64,000 nt of DNA, from positions 1 through 64,000 of the forward strand of contig NZ_OANT01000007.1 in NCBI RefSeq assembly GCF_900096995.1, given 5' to 3'. A model generated the notes under the pieces. The model was not told the origin of the DNA and did no database searches. It saw only the letters and a list, made by a program, of their open reading frames with translations. The DNA comes from Acinetobacter puyangensis (GTDB lineage Bacteria > Pseudomonadota > Gammaproteobacteria > Pseudomonadales > Moraxellaceae). This document shows, piece by piece, positions 54,757-63,641 of the stretch. The first letter of the stretch is position 1. Every line of letters begins with the position of its first letter. The translations under genes were made by a program, and so were the position numbers.

Positions 54757-55569
54757 TTAGATAAATTTTGTGGTTGTATTCAGGTTATTCCCCTTGGAAA
54801 TTTCATTGAGTTGATGATAATCCAGAATAGAAATCTGATTGTATTTCACTTCAAGAATACCTTGTTCGGCGAACCAGGACAGTTCTCTGTTAATACTTTG
54901 CCGGGTGGTTTGTAATAATTCGGCAAAGTTTTCCTGATTGATTTTAAGGCTAAGGAGAATCTTGTCATGCGTCTGATAGGAGTGATAATCGACCAGAAAA
55001 ATCAGTTCCTGTGCTAAACGTACTCTTAAGGATTCGGTTGAAGCAAAAAATATTTGTTCGCGATTGAGTTGTGTTCTTATGCAGATGAGTTTCAGCACCA
55101 TATACAAGGCTTGAGCATTGGTTTTTAAAACATCAAGAAATACACGACCGGAAATATTGGCAAGAATGGTATCGCCTTGTGAGATATGATCGTAGATATG
55201 CTGTTGTTCCGCCATAATTGGTACAATATTAATCAACGTACCAGAGGGCATAAAGGTCTGGATATGATATTTGCCATTGGGCATGGTCCAGCCAAGTTTG
55301 AGGGTACCATCAACAATAATATTAATGTCTTCACATTGAGCATTTTGTGCATATATTATTTGATTATGATAATATTTTTTAATTTTTACATTAACCAGTA
55401 AACGTTGCTTTTCCTGCTCGGAAAGATGCTGGATAAACTGATAATTTTCTAAAATTTGTTTTGCCTGGGCCAAATAGTATGAATTAAGCCGAGCTGATTG
55501 CTGTGCTTCTAAGGTCGATGCTGCATTTTTATATTTAAAAATGGGGTTGTTAGGATCCAAGATATCCAT
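54757..55569 (-). CDS. Crp/Fnr-family regulator 2 of the sulfate-ester island
   Basis: A 270-residue paralogue of the regulator at 47196. The effector barrel (IIVDGTLKLGWTMPNGKYHIQ) and the C-terminal helix-turn-helix (NQENFAELLQTTRQSINREL) align closely with regulator 1 (SQENFAELLHTSRQSINKEL). Start taken at the ATG at 55569 (AGG upstream); the longer frame to 55614 is untypical. It diverges from the second binding protein gene, as regulator 1 diverges from atsK, so each arm of the island has its own regulator. The signal is unknown; a sulfur compound is inferred. Confidence 0.85.
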   Translation of the reverse strand: MDILDPNNPIFKYKNAASTLEAQQSARLNSYYLAQAKQILENYQFIQHLSEQEKQRLLVNVKIKKYYHNQIIYAQNAQCEDINIIVDGTLKLGWTMPNGKYHIQTFMPSGTLINIVPIMAEQQHIYDHISQGDTILANISGRVFLDVLKTNAQALYMVLKLICIRTQLNREQIFFASTESLRVRLAQELIFLVDYHSYQTHDKILLSLKINQENFAELLQTTRQSINRELSWFAEQGILEVKYNQISILDYHQLNEISKGNNLNTTTKFI

Positions 55570-55654
55570 ACTTAATACCTGAGTTAAAGTATTATTAATC
55601 AGTATACAGCGCAAATCCTGCTCTATAAATCATAAAAAAAGATAAAAAAATCTG

Positions 55655-55666
55655 ATAACCGGTTAT
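55655..55666. promoter_or_regulatory. 12-bp palindrome between regulator 2 and binding protein 2
   Basis: ATAACC-GGTTAT, a perfect palindrome in the divergent region. It may be a binding site, but is too short to be sure. Confidence 0.25.
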
Positions 55667-55850
55667 TTCACTTAAACAGATAAGCATATCTATAGAGATG
55701 CATGAAATTGTCTTTTTTCTGACAGATTTTTTTTGAACAAAAGGTAAATTAGGCTACAACAATGATATGTCCAGTTTGATTGGGAGATATTATCTGTTTT
55801 TATGATGCATTATTTAGATTGAATATTTAGAAAATTCTTTAGAGGGAAAC

Positions 55851-56954
55851 ATGGCGCATTTATCTAATAAGAAATATATTTGGGCACTCCCTATTTTAGT
55901 GATTATTTTAATTCTATTTATATTGTTTAAACCCTCCTCTTCAGATACAGTACGGGAAAATATTCAGCCTACAGGAAATAATCAAGTACAAAAGATCAGA
56001 ATTGCTGTACCTGATTTAAGTTCCAGTGATAAACCAAGTAGTGGTACACCTTTAATCGATAATCTGTATTTAAATCAATTATTACAACAGGAATTTGCTG
56101 CGGACAATATTCAGGTGGAATGGCAATTTTTTAAGGGGGCAGGCCCTGTCATTAATGAAGCGCTGGCCAATAAACAGCTGGATTTTGCTTTTCTGGGGGA
56201 TTTGGCAGCCATTATTGGTAAGGCCAATAATATCGATACCACATTATTGGTAGCGACCGGCCGTAAAGTCAATGGGTATCTGGGTGTATTGCCAAATCAT
56301 GATTATAGCAGTCTGGAAAAATTAAAAGGCAAACGTATTGCAGTATGGCAGGGTACTGCGCATCAATTGGCCTTTACTCAGTTTATTCATAGCTATGGAT
56401 ACAGTGAAAAAGATTTCCGTATTGTGAATCTTGACCCTGCGGCAACCAATGCAGCATTGGCTGCCAAGCAAATCGATGCAGGCTGGGGCTTGATTCCGAT
56501 TCTGGCATTAAAGCAGCAGGGATTGGTTGATATTCCGCTCAGCACATTAAGTCGCAGTGATGGACAAGGCACTATACAGTCCGGTTTAATTGCTCGGACC
56601 GAATTTATCAAGCAACATCCAGAGATTGTGCAAAAACTGGTGACCGCAGTGGTGAAATCGGCACACTGGGTTTCTGCACCGGAACATCGGGAGCAATCGA
56701 TTGAACTGGTCACAAAAAATGCGGGTTATCCGATAAAACTCTATAAATTGAATCTGGAAAATCAGGATTTAAAGGAGATCTATTCGCCATTGTTGGATGA
56801 TTTTTATCTTAGCCATTTCCAATCCGGTGTGAATTCTGCATTAAAAGCACAATTAATCCGGCAAGGTTTTGACGTCAAACAATGGGCCAATCCTTATTTT
56901 GTCAATACAGCCATCCAACAATTAAAATATGAACATTACTGGGATAAAAAATAA
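55851..56954 (+). CDS. Sulfate-ester/sulfonate ABC binding protein 2, membrane-anchored
   Basis: A 367-residue paralogue of the protein at 49505. The body matches along most of its length (LSSSDKPSSGTPLIDNLYLN, then AFLGDLAAIIGKANNIDT), by eye roughly 65-70% identical. It has the same uncleaved N-terminal anchor (LPILVIILILFILF). AGAGGGAAAC precedes the ATG. It lies next to the second TonB receptor and arylsulfotransferase genes. Two anchored binding proteins with one shared permease/ATPase (61195, 62810) suggest two ligand classes served by one transporter. Confidence 0.83.
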   Translation: MAHLSNKKYIWALPILVIILILFILFKPSSSDTVRENIQPTGNNQVQKIRIAVPDLSSSDKPSSGTPLIDNLYLNQLLQQEFAADNIQVEWQFFKGAGPVINEALANKQLDFAFLGDLAAIIGKANNIDTTLLVATGRKVNGYLGVLPNHDYSSLEKLKGKRIAVWQGTAHQLAFTQFIHSYGYSEKDFRIVNLDPAATNAALAAKQIDAGWGLIPILALKQQGLVDIPLSTLSRSDGQGTIQSGLIARTEFIKQHPEIVQKLVTAVVKSAHWVSAPEHREQSIELVTKNAGYPIKLYKLNLENQDLKEIYSPLLDDFYLSHFQSGVNSALKAQLIRQGFDVKQWANPYFVNTAIQQLKYEHYWDKK

Positions 56955-57031
56955 AGGATGTGAAGCAATAAAAGACATTAAGTAGGGATCAAATAATATT
57001 TAAAAGATATTTATGGTGATCCTTATATTAC

Positions 57032-57060
57032 AAAGGTTGCGAATAGCAGCCTTTTATTTT
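57032..57060 (+). terminator. Terminator after binding protein 2
   Basis: AAAGGTTGC (57032-57040) pairs with GCAGCCTTT (57046-57054) with one G-T pair and a five-base loop, followed by TATTTTG. Confidence 0.7.
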
Positions 57061-57194
57061 GTTGTGATATATTAATAAATCTGATAAAGAAATATAAATA
57101 TGACATTAACTTTGTATTTTTTGTGACAGTGTTAAAAAAATATTAATTTAAACTAACAAGAATTAAACAGATTTTAGGTTTTGGAGTTTTTGAA

Positions 57195-59393
57195 ATGTCT
57201 TTTTTTAATGCTGGAATTAATCCTGATCGGCATAAATTAAATAGACGCAAGATCAGTCTATTATCACAGAGTATTTTAATTTCTATTTTAGGCGTTGTTG
57301 CGCATTCTGCCTATGCAGATGAGGGGCAAGAAGATGTGCAACAGCTTGAAGCGATTACCGTTACTGCCAGTACAACAAAGAAAACGGTTGTCGCTGGGGG
57401 GACTTTAGGTGCCCGCAGTGATCTGGAAACACCATTTTCTACCCATACTATAGACAGTAAACAAATTGAAGAGAAACAGGCAAAAAGTCTTGGCAAATTG
57501 TTTGAAGAAGAAGCAGGTGTACAAGCCAAAGGCAGTACCTATGGATTACGTCCGGATTTATTGTCTGTACGGGGTCTAACACTGGATTTTGTCAATGGTT
57601 ATAAGATTGACGGCCATCCGTTTCAAATGGCAAGTGTGGAGTTACCACTGGAGTTATTTGAACAGGTACAGCTATTAAAAGGTGCTACCGGTTTCTTATA
57701 TGGTATGGGTTCACCGGGCGGTACACTGAATTATATCTCCAAGAAACCAACAGATTCACAAACCTTATCTATCGCTGCTGGCTATTCATCGGACAGTATT
57801 TTTAGTCAGCATGTCGATGTCGGTGGACATTTTGGCGAAGATGAACGTTTTGGTTATCGCTTTAATGCCGTTAATGAAAAAGGGGAGGCCTATAATGGCA
57901 CGGATATTGATCGTAAGGCAGTTTCATTATATCTGGATGCCAAGCTGACACCTTCTTTATATTGGTATGCCAAGGGTTTATATCAACAACGTAATCTGGA
58001 GGGAGGGATTACCAGTATAAGCATTGCGAATGCTGGGAGTAATGCTTTTTCGGGAACCCAATTGCCTAAAGCCATCAGTGGACGTAAGGACTTAACAGCA
58101 TACGATTCCTCTTATTACAATTCGCTTGCGTGGGCGGCATCGACTGGGTTGACCTGGCAAATCAATGATCACTGGAAACTTGATAGTAGCTATTCACATA
58201 CCCTTAAAAGGATTAATTCACGCGATGAAACCCTGTATTTACGTAATGCACAGGGTGATTATAATGTGTCTCTACGTCAGTTTTATCGTCCAACTTTGCA
58301 ATATGATTCTGTGCAGTTACGTCTGGAAGGTGATTTTGAAACCGGTTGGTTAAAACATAAAATTGTGGCGGGGCTGGATTATCAGGAACAAAGTCGTGAT
58401 CTGAATATCGGGAATAGCATTACCGGTGGGCAAAATCATGCTTATCCTGAGACAGGTCCTTATCCAGCAGGGAATCTGTATGATCCATCGCTGGATCTGA
58501 CTTACGATGGTGATTCACCACGACAATATTTCAGGATTTCAGACTGGACCACCAAATCTGCATATATTAGCGATACTTTAAGTGTCAATGACCAATGGTC
58601 ATTGCTATTAGGTATACGAAAATTTGATTATAAAAATGACAATTATTATGTTTCAGGCGCAAAACTATCTTCCTATGATCAGAGTCCAATTTCACCAAGT
58701 GCTGCATTATTATTTACACCACGTCCGGATACCACATTTTATGCCAGTTATGTCGAGGCATTAGAAGATGGTGGTACGGTAGGAACCACCTATGAAAATC
58801 GTGACACACAGCTTGATCCAATTGAAAGTAAACAATATGAGTTGGGTGTAAAAAGTGAATATCAGAATTGGTCACTGGCTTCCGCCTTATTTCGGATAGA
58901 AAAGGGTACGGGTTACGCCAATACACAAAATTATTATGTCGGCGATGGTGTAGTACGTTATGACGGTCTGGAAGCAAGTGGCCGTTATCGCCCTATAGAT
59001 GGCTTAACCTTCAATGGCAGTGCGTCATGGATTGATGCCGAATACACAGAAGCAGCAAGTGAAGTGATCGGAAAGAAACCAACAGCTGTCGCTGGTTTTC
59101 AGGGTAGTCTGGGGGTAGAAAAAGAAGTTTTTGCTGTATCTGGATTACGTGTCCACGGCAATATTAATCATGTTGGAAAGCAATATCTCAATAATGCCAA
59201 TACCATTCAGACCCCATCATTTGAAACAGTTAATCTCGGGGCCAGTTATCGTGTGCCCTTGGGCGAACGACAACTGACTTATCGTGCAGAAATCAATAAT
59301 TTATTCGATAAAAAATACTGGATTGCATCAAGTAATGCCCTTGCGGTAGGTGCACCTAGAACCTTGAGTTTAAACATTCGTTATGATTTTTAG
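57195..59393 (+). CDS. TonB-dependent receptor linked to aryl-sulfate sulfotransferase
   Basis: A 732-residue outer-membrane receptor with a signal peptide (SILISILGVVAHSAYA), an FpvA/FhuE-like plug (PFSTHTIDSKQIEEKQAKSL, then VQLLKGATGFLYGMGSPGG) and a barrel ending in IRYDF. TTGGAG lies upstream of the ATG. The sulfotransferase gene starts 11 bases after its stop, so the two proteins are made together. This differs in type from the other receptor of the island (52248) and is closer to the receptor at 41650. Import of aryl sulfates or related phenolic compounds is a reasonable inference. Confidence 0.87.
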   Translation: MSFFNAGINPDRHKLNRRKISLLSQSILISILGVVAHSAYADEGQEDVQQLEAITVTASTTKKTVVAGGTLGARSDLETPFSTHTIDSKQIEEKQAKSLGKLFEEEAGVQAKGSTYGLRPDLLSVRGLTLDFVNGYKIDGHPFQMASVELPLELFEQVQLLKGATGFLYGMGSPGGTLNYISKKPTDSQTLSIAAGYSSDSIFSQHVDVGGHFGEDERFGYRFNAVNEKGEAYNGTDIDRKAVSLYLDAKLTPSLYWYAKGLYQQRNLEGGITSISIANAGSNAFSGTQLPKAISGRKDLTAYDSSYYNSLAWAASTGLTWQINDHWKLDSSYSHTLKRINSRDETLYLRNAQGDYNVSLRQFYRPTLQYDSVQLRLEGDFETGWLKHKIVAGLDYQEQSRDLNIGNSITGGQNHAYPETGPYPAGNLYDPSLDLTYDGDSPRQYFRISDWTTKSAYISDTLSVNDQWSLLLGIRKFDYKNDNYYVSGAKLSSYDQSPISPSAALLFTPRPDTTFYASYVEALEDGGTVGTTYENRDTQLDPIESKQYELGVKSEYQNWSLASALFRIEKGTGYANTQNYYVGDGVVRYDGLEASGRYRPIDGLTFNGSASWIDAEYTEAASEVIGKKPTAVAGFQGSLGVEKEVFAVSGLRVHGNINHVGKQYLNNANTIQTPSFETVNLGASYRVPLGERQLTYRAEINNLFDKKYWIASSNALAVGAPRTLSLNIRYDF

Positions 59394-59404
59394 AGGATAT
59401 CAAC

Positions 59405-60736
59405 ATGCTTAAAAAAGCAGTAACACTTGCTGCCAGTCTATTGGTCAGCGCACAAATGATGGCTGCCCCTACGGTTTATCCAACAGGGGTCACCATTTAT
59501 GATCCGCAAAAGGCATGGAATCAATATACAGTTTTTAGTGGCTCGGATCAGAAAAGTTATCTGATTGATATGAATGGACAGGTCGTGCAAAGTTGGCCTT
59601 ATCGTGGTTTTCCGACAGAAGTGATTGATCCGACATTGAATAAAGGTCAAAAAGGGCATGTCTTTGTACAACTTGAAGAACGTAAAGACAAAGATAAGCG
59701 AGCGTTTGGGAATGGGGCGAACAATCATTCGGTCGCCGAACTGGACTGGAATGGCAAAATTATCTGGCAATGGGCGGGAGAAAAAGATACAGGCCATGCC
59801 CATCAGCATCATGAAATATCGCGCCTAAGTAATGGTAATACGTTGATTCTTGCCAATAAAATTCATGCCATTCCCGGATTTAAACTGCAAGAATTGATTG
59901 ATGATGCCATTTATGAAGTCGATGCAAAAGGTAAAGTGGTCTGGCGCTGGGTGGCTTCGGAACATTTAAACGAATTTGGTTTTACACCTGAACAGCTGGA
60001 ATTGGTTCGTAACACAAAGCATGTCGATTATCTGCACTTGAATAATGCACGTACATTGGGTGCAAATAAATGGTTCGATGCTGGCGATGCACGTTTTCAT
60101 CCAGATAATATTATCATCGATTCGAGACAGGCAAATTTCATTGCTATTATTGAGAAGAAAACTGGTAAAGTGGTCTGGAATCTGGGGCCTAATTATGCAT
60201 CGGCAGAAAAAGCCAATCCTTTTATACAAGAGGAACAAAAGAATAAGCCAGTCGATCAGTTAAGCGGTTTACATGATGCCAAAATCATTGCAAAGGGCTT
60301 ACCTGGCGCAGGCAATATTCTGGTTTTTGATAATCAGGGCGGATCGGGTTATCCGGCGGTTTCTTTTGAAATTTCGACAGGTTCTTCTCGCGTGGTTGAG
60401 ATTGACCCAATTAAAAAGGAAATTGTCTGGGAATATAGACCGGGTAGTAGTTTCTTTAGTGCATTTACCAGTCTGGCAAGACGTTTACCCAATGGCAATA
60501 CACAAATTACCGAAGGACAAAGTGGTCGGGTATTCCAGATTACCCCAAAAGGAGAAATTGTCTGGGAATATATTAGCCCTTATTTTTCTCAAGCGACAAA
60601 TGAACGCCCTGCAAACAATAACTTATACCGTGCTACACCTTTACCATATGACTGGGTTCCCCAAGGGACGCCCCGCAGTGAAGTTGCTGTAGTTCCGCCG
60701 AAATTGACTGAGTTCAAGATTCCGGCGGTGCAATAG
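59405..60736 (+). CDS. Aryl-sulfate sulfotransferase (ASST family), periplasmic
   Basis: A 443-residue protein with a signal peptide (LAASLLVSAQMMAA) and the six-bladed propeller repeats of ASST enzymes (e.g. DWNGKIIWQWAGEKD, VDAKGKVVWRWV, TPKGEIVWEY). The family's conserved His clusters are seen in HQHHEISRLSNGNTL and LSGLHDAKII, which would include the active-site His; I cannot assign the catalytic one with certainty. ASSTs move sulfate from one phenolic sulfate to another phenol without PAPS. Here it would act in the periplasm, linked to the TonB receptor gene just upstream. It might convert imported aryl sulfates to ones that the ABC transporter can carry; this is speculation. Confidence 0.83.
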   Translation: MLKKAVTLAASLLVSAQMMAAPTVYPTGVTIYDPQKAWNQYTVFSGSDQKSYLIDMNGQVVQSWPYRGFPTEVIDPTLNKGQKGHVFVQLEERKDKDKRAFGNGANNHSVAELDWNGKIIWQWAGEKDTGHAHQHHEISRLSNGNTLILANKIHAIPGFKLQELIDDAIYEVDAKGKVVWRWVASEHLNEFGFTPEQLELVRNTKHVDYLHLNNARTLGANKWFDAGDARFHPDNIIIDSRQANFIAIIEKKTGKVVWNLGPNYASAEKANPFIQEEQKNKPVDQLSGLHDAKIIAKGLPGAGNILVFDNQGGSGYPAVSFEISTGSSRVVEIDPIKKEIVWEYRPGSSFFSAFTSLARRLPNGNTQITEGQSGRVFQITPKGEIVWEYISPYFSQATNERPANNNLYRATPLPYDWVPQGTPRSEVAVVPPKLTEFKIPAVQ

Positions 60737-61194
60737 CAGAAGTCATAATAATCTTCAGGCAATCTATCAAATAAATATATTGTCTGTTTGATCATTAAAT
60801 TGAACGCTGGCTTTGAAATAAGAGTAAGTACAAAACTGAATTCAATAAATCGTTTTTAATGATATTTATATATTTTATTTGAATATAAAATATTTTGGAC
60901 TCGCTATACTTTATATTCGTTATGTATATAGAAATCATAATAAGTTGGAATATTTGTATATAAGGTGACAGTTTTTGTGTGTGATTTCTTTTAATATAAA
61001 TTAATAAAACAGGCTTAAATAATATATCAGGTTAATCCTGAAAAATATTATGGTTTAAGTGGCAGGAAAAGCAAGTTTCTATTTTCCATTAAAGAATTTG
61101 TATATTCAATATTCTGAATATCCCTTTCCTTAGACTTTCCACAAACAAGCTATTTCACCGAGTTTAATCAGGCAATTTTAGGTCACTGCAAGAT
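60737..61194. other. Intergenic region before atsB
   Basis: About 460 AT-rich bases without a gene. It includes an AT-rich hairpin (ATATTTTAT with its complement near 60865-60895). It should hold the promoter of the atsB-atsC-tonB set. No site matching the ATAAGACAAATCG repeat was noticed. Confidence 0.4.
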
Positions 61195-62805
61195 ATGTCA
61201 GAAGCATCTACCGAGAGAAAAACAATATGGTTAAATGATGCTAAACCATCAAGGTTTAGTCAGATTTTAGATCATTCTAATCAAATCGCAATACGCTGGT
61301 TAGTACCAGTATTGCTTTTTGTTTTATGGTGGTTTGCCTCAAATCAGCAGTGGATGCCTGCACAAATTTTACCGACGCCTCAAGCGACCTGGCAGACTTT
61401 TCTGGACTTGTCGGCTAACGATTTGTGGTGGCAGTTAGGGATTAGTCTAGAGCGTTTTGCTTTTGGCTTATTGCTAGGAGTTCTCGGCGGCGTATCACTT
61501 GGGATTTTATTGGGATATAGCCGTACAGCAGAACAATATATTTCAGGCACTTTTTATGCGCTGGTAATTGTTCCCACACTAGCATGGTTGCCTTTATTAA
61601 TGATCTGGCTGGGTATCGAAAATGCCCTAAAAATCTTTATTATTTTTAAAGCAACGATGGTGCCGATTGCGATTCATACGCAGGCCGGTGTACGGGATAT
61701 ACAGCCAAAACTCAAAGAAATGGCTGCCATTTTACAATTTTCAAAAAAAGATTTGATTTTAAAGTTGTTGTTGCCGGCAACCTTGCCTTATTTTTTTACT
61801 GGATTAAGACTGGCAATGGCGGCTGGCTGGACCACGCTGATCGCTGTAGAGTTACTGGCTTCATCAGAAGGTATTGGTTATTTGATGGTGGTGGGACGCC
61901 AGTTATTCCAGTTGGATATTGTGTTTGTCACCATTATTTTAATTGGATTGGTCGGGATCTTTTTTGATCTGCTATTGCAATGGCTGGAACGAAAATTTGT
62001 ATTCTGGCCTCATGCTGCACTTTCTGCCCATGCTGTCGAGAAAAAATCCAGAAGTCATGCCTTTAAGCCGTGGATTATTCCTGCATCATTACTATTACTT
62101 TGGTTTGTATCCACTGCTTTTCACTGGATTTCCGCCGACGTGTTACCGACCCCTATTGCAGTATGGCAAGCCTTATCAGTAGGCATCTCTGATGGCTCTC
62201 TGGTGACCGCCATGCATCACAGTTTATACCGTGCTTTATTGGGACTGGTGATAGGGGGCAGCATTGGTGTGGTGACTGGAATTTTGCTGGGTTTATTTAA
62301 GCCATTAGAAGATTTGTTTGCACCGACCTTAAATACCTTAAGACTAATTGCCATCTTTGCATGGATTCCATTGATCACTGCATGGTTTGGATTGGGTGAT
62401 TTATCCAAAACCGTGTTTATTTCGATTGCGACCTTTTTTCCCATGTTTATTGCCTCTTGGAAGGGGATGTCGAATGTTCCGAAACAGCTGGAAGAAGCAT
62501 CAGATATTTTACGTTTAAGTTTACGCCAACGTCTGGAAATTTTAATCCTGCCAAGTATTGCACCATCAGTTTTTGCCGGTTTTCGTCTGGCTTTGCTGTA
62601 TTCGTGGATGGCGTCCTTTGGTGCCGAATATCTAATGGGATCAGGCATTGGTATCGGAAGCTACATGATGGCAGCACAGCAGCATTTTGAAATGGATCGT
62701 GTCATCGCAGCCACAATTCTGGTGGCAGTACTTGGAGCCATTCTGGCTTGGCTTGGAAAAATTACTGAGAACCGTGCCACGGCATGGCGCAAAAATGAAG
62801 GATAA
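61195..62805 (+). CDS. atsB: ABC permease, two fused SsuC/TauC-type domains (AtsB-like)
   Basis: A 536-residue protein in which two complete SsuC-type permease modules of about 260 residues are joined head to tail. Each has its own EAA loop (VRDIQPKLKEMAAILQFSKK, then VPKQLEEASDILRLSLRQR) and five or six helices. The repeated DVLPTP/QILPTP phrase near the start of each module shows the duplication. One polypeptide can thus form the whole membrane channel. The atsC ATPase gene starts four bases after its stop. It should take sulfate esters from the anchored binding proteins at 49505 and 55851 into the cytoplasm, where AtsA and AtsK act. Confidence 0.87.
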   Translation: MSEASTERKTIWLNDAKPSRFSQILDHSNQIAIRWLVPVLLFVLWWFASNQQWMPAQILPTPQATWQTFLDLSANDLWWQLGISLERFAFGLLLGVLGGVSLGILLGYSRTAEQYISGTFYALVIVPTLAWLPLLMIWLGIENALKIFIIFKATMVPIAIHTQAGVRDIQPKLKEMAAILQFSKKDLILKLLLPATLPYFFTGLRLAMAAGWTTLIAVELLASSEGIGYLMVVGRQLFQLDIVFVTIILIGLVGIFFDLLLQWLERKFVFWPHAALSAHAVEKKSRSHAFKPWIIPASLLLLWFVSTAFHWISADVLPTPIAVWQALSVGISDGSLVTAMHHSLYRALLGLVIGGSIGVVTGILLGLFKPLEDLFAPTLNTLRLIAIFAWIPLITAWFGLGDLSKTVFISIATFFPMFIASWKGMSNVPKQLEEASDILRLSLRQRLEILILPSIAPSVFAGFRLALLYSWMASFGAEYLMGSGIGIGSYMMAAQQHFEMDRVIAATILVAVLGAILAWLGKITENRATAWRKNEG

Positions 62806-62809
62806 AGAG

Positions 62810-63628
62810 ATGAATTCAACTGTCAAAATTCAATCAGATGAAGCCTTAGCTGTCGAACATTTGATACCACGCAAGACTTTGGTGACATTTCAGGATATCC
62901 AGAAATATTTTGTGGTCAATCAAAGCCCAGTGAAGGTTATCGAGAATTTTAATCTCGATATTCATGAAGGTGAATTTGTCGCCATTGTCGGTAGTAGCGG
63001 TTGTGGCAAATCTACCCTGTTACGTTTGCTGGCCGGACTAGATGCCGACTTTGAAGGGCAGATCACCATTGATGGACAACCGATTCAAGGGATTGGTAAT
63101 GACCGGGCTGTGGTGTTTCAGGAACATCGTTTATTCCCTTGGCTTACCGTGGAACAGAATATCGAACTGGGGCTGATTAATGAAAAAATAAGTGTTCATG
63201 ATAAAAATCAACAGATTGCCCAAGCCATTGCATTGATTGGATTAAATGGTTTTGAAAAAGCCTATCCGCATCAGCTTTCCGGTGGCATGTCACAACGGGT
63301 TGCGATTGCACGTAGTTTGGTGGCACAGCCACGTATCTTTTTATTGGATGAACCCTTTGGTGCACTGGATGCGTTGACACGTCACCAGATGCAAAATGAG
63401 CTATTGCGGATTCAATCACAAGCAAAAATTACCACGCTTTTTATTACGCATGATGTTGAGGAAGCGGTGACACTGGCAGATCGTGTGGTGATTTTAAAGC
63501 CAAAACCAGGTCGGATTGAGCAAATCATCGAAGTGAACCTGCCTCGTCCACGTAATCGTTCGAGTTTTGAGTTACATCAGCTCAAGGAACAGGTATTCAA
63601 CATTTTGACCGAAGACAAGATTGTCTGA
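62810..63628 (+). CDS. atsC: ABC transporter ATPase of the sulfate-ester importer (AtsC-like)
   Basis: A 272-residue ATPase of the SsuB/TauB/nitrate type. Walker A is GSSGCGKST, the signature is LSGGMSQRVAIARSL, Walker B is IFLLDEPFGALD and the H-loop is ITHDVEEAV. I start it at the ATG at 62810 with AAGGA seven bases upstream; an ATG five codons earlier overlaps the permease gene and lacks a site. It powers the fused permease. The tonB gene starts 13 bases after its stop, so ATPase and TonB are produced from one transcript. Confidence 0.9.
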   Translation: MNSTVKIQSDEALAVEHLIPRKTLVTFQDIQKYFVVNQSPVKVIENFNLDIHEGEFVAIVGSSGCGKSTLLRLLAGLDADFEGQITIDGQPIQGIGNDRAVVFQEHRLFPWLTVEQNIELGLINEKISVHDKNQQIAQAIALIGLNGFEKAYPHQLSGGMSQRVAIARSLVAQPRIFLLDEPFGALDALTRHQMQNELLRIQSQAKITTLFITHDVEEAVTLADRVVILKPKPGRIEQIIEVNLPRPRNRSSFELHQLKEQVFNILTEDKIV

Positions 63629-63641
63629 TTTGGAGCATATG

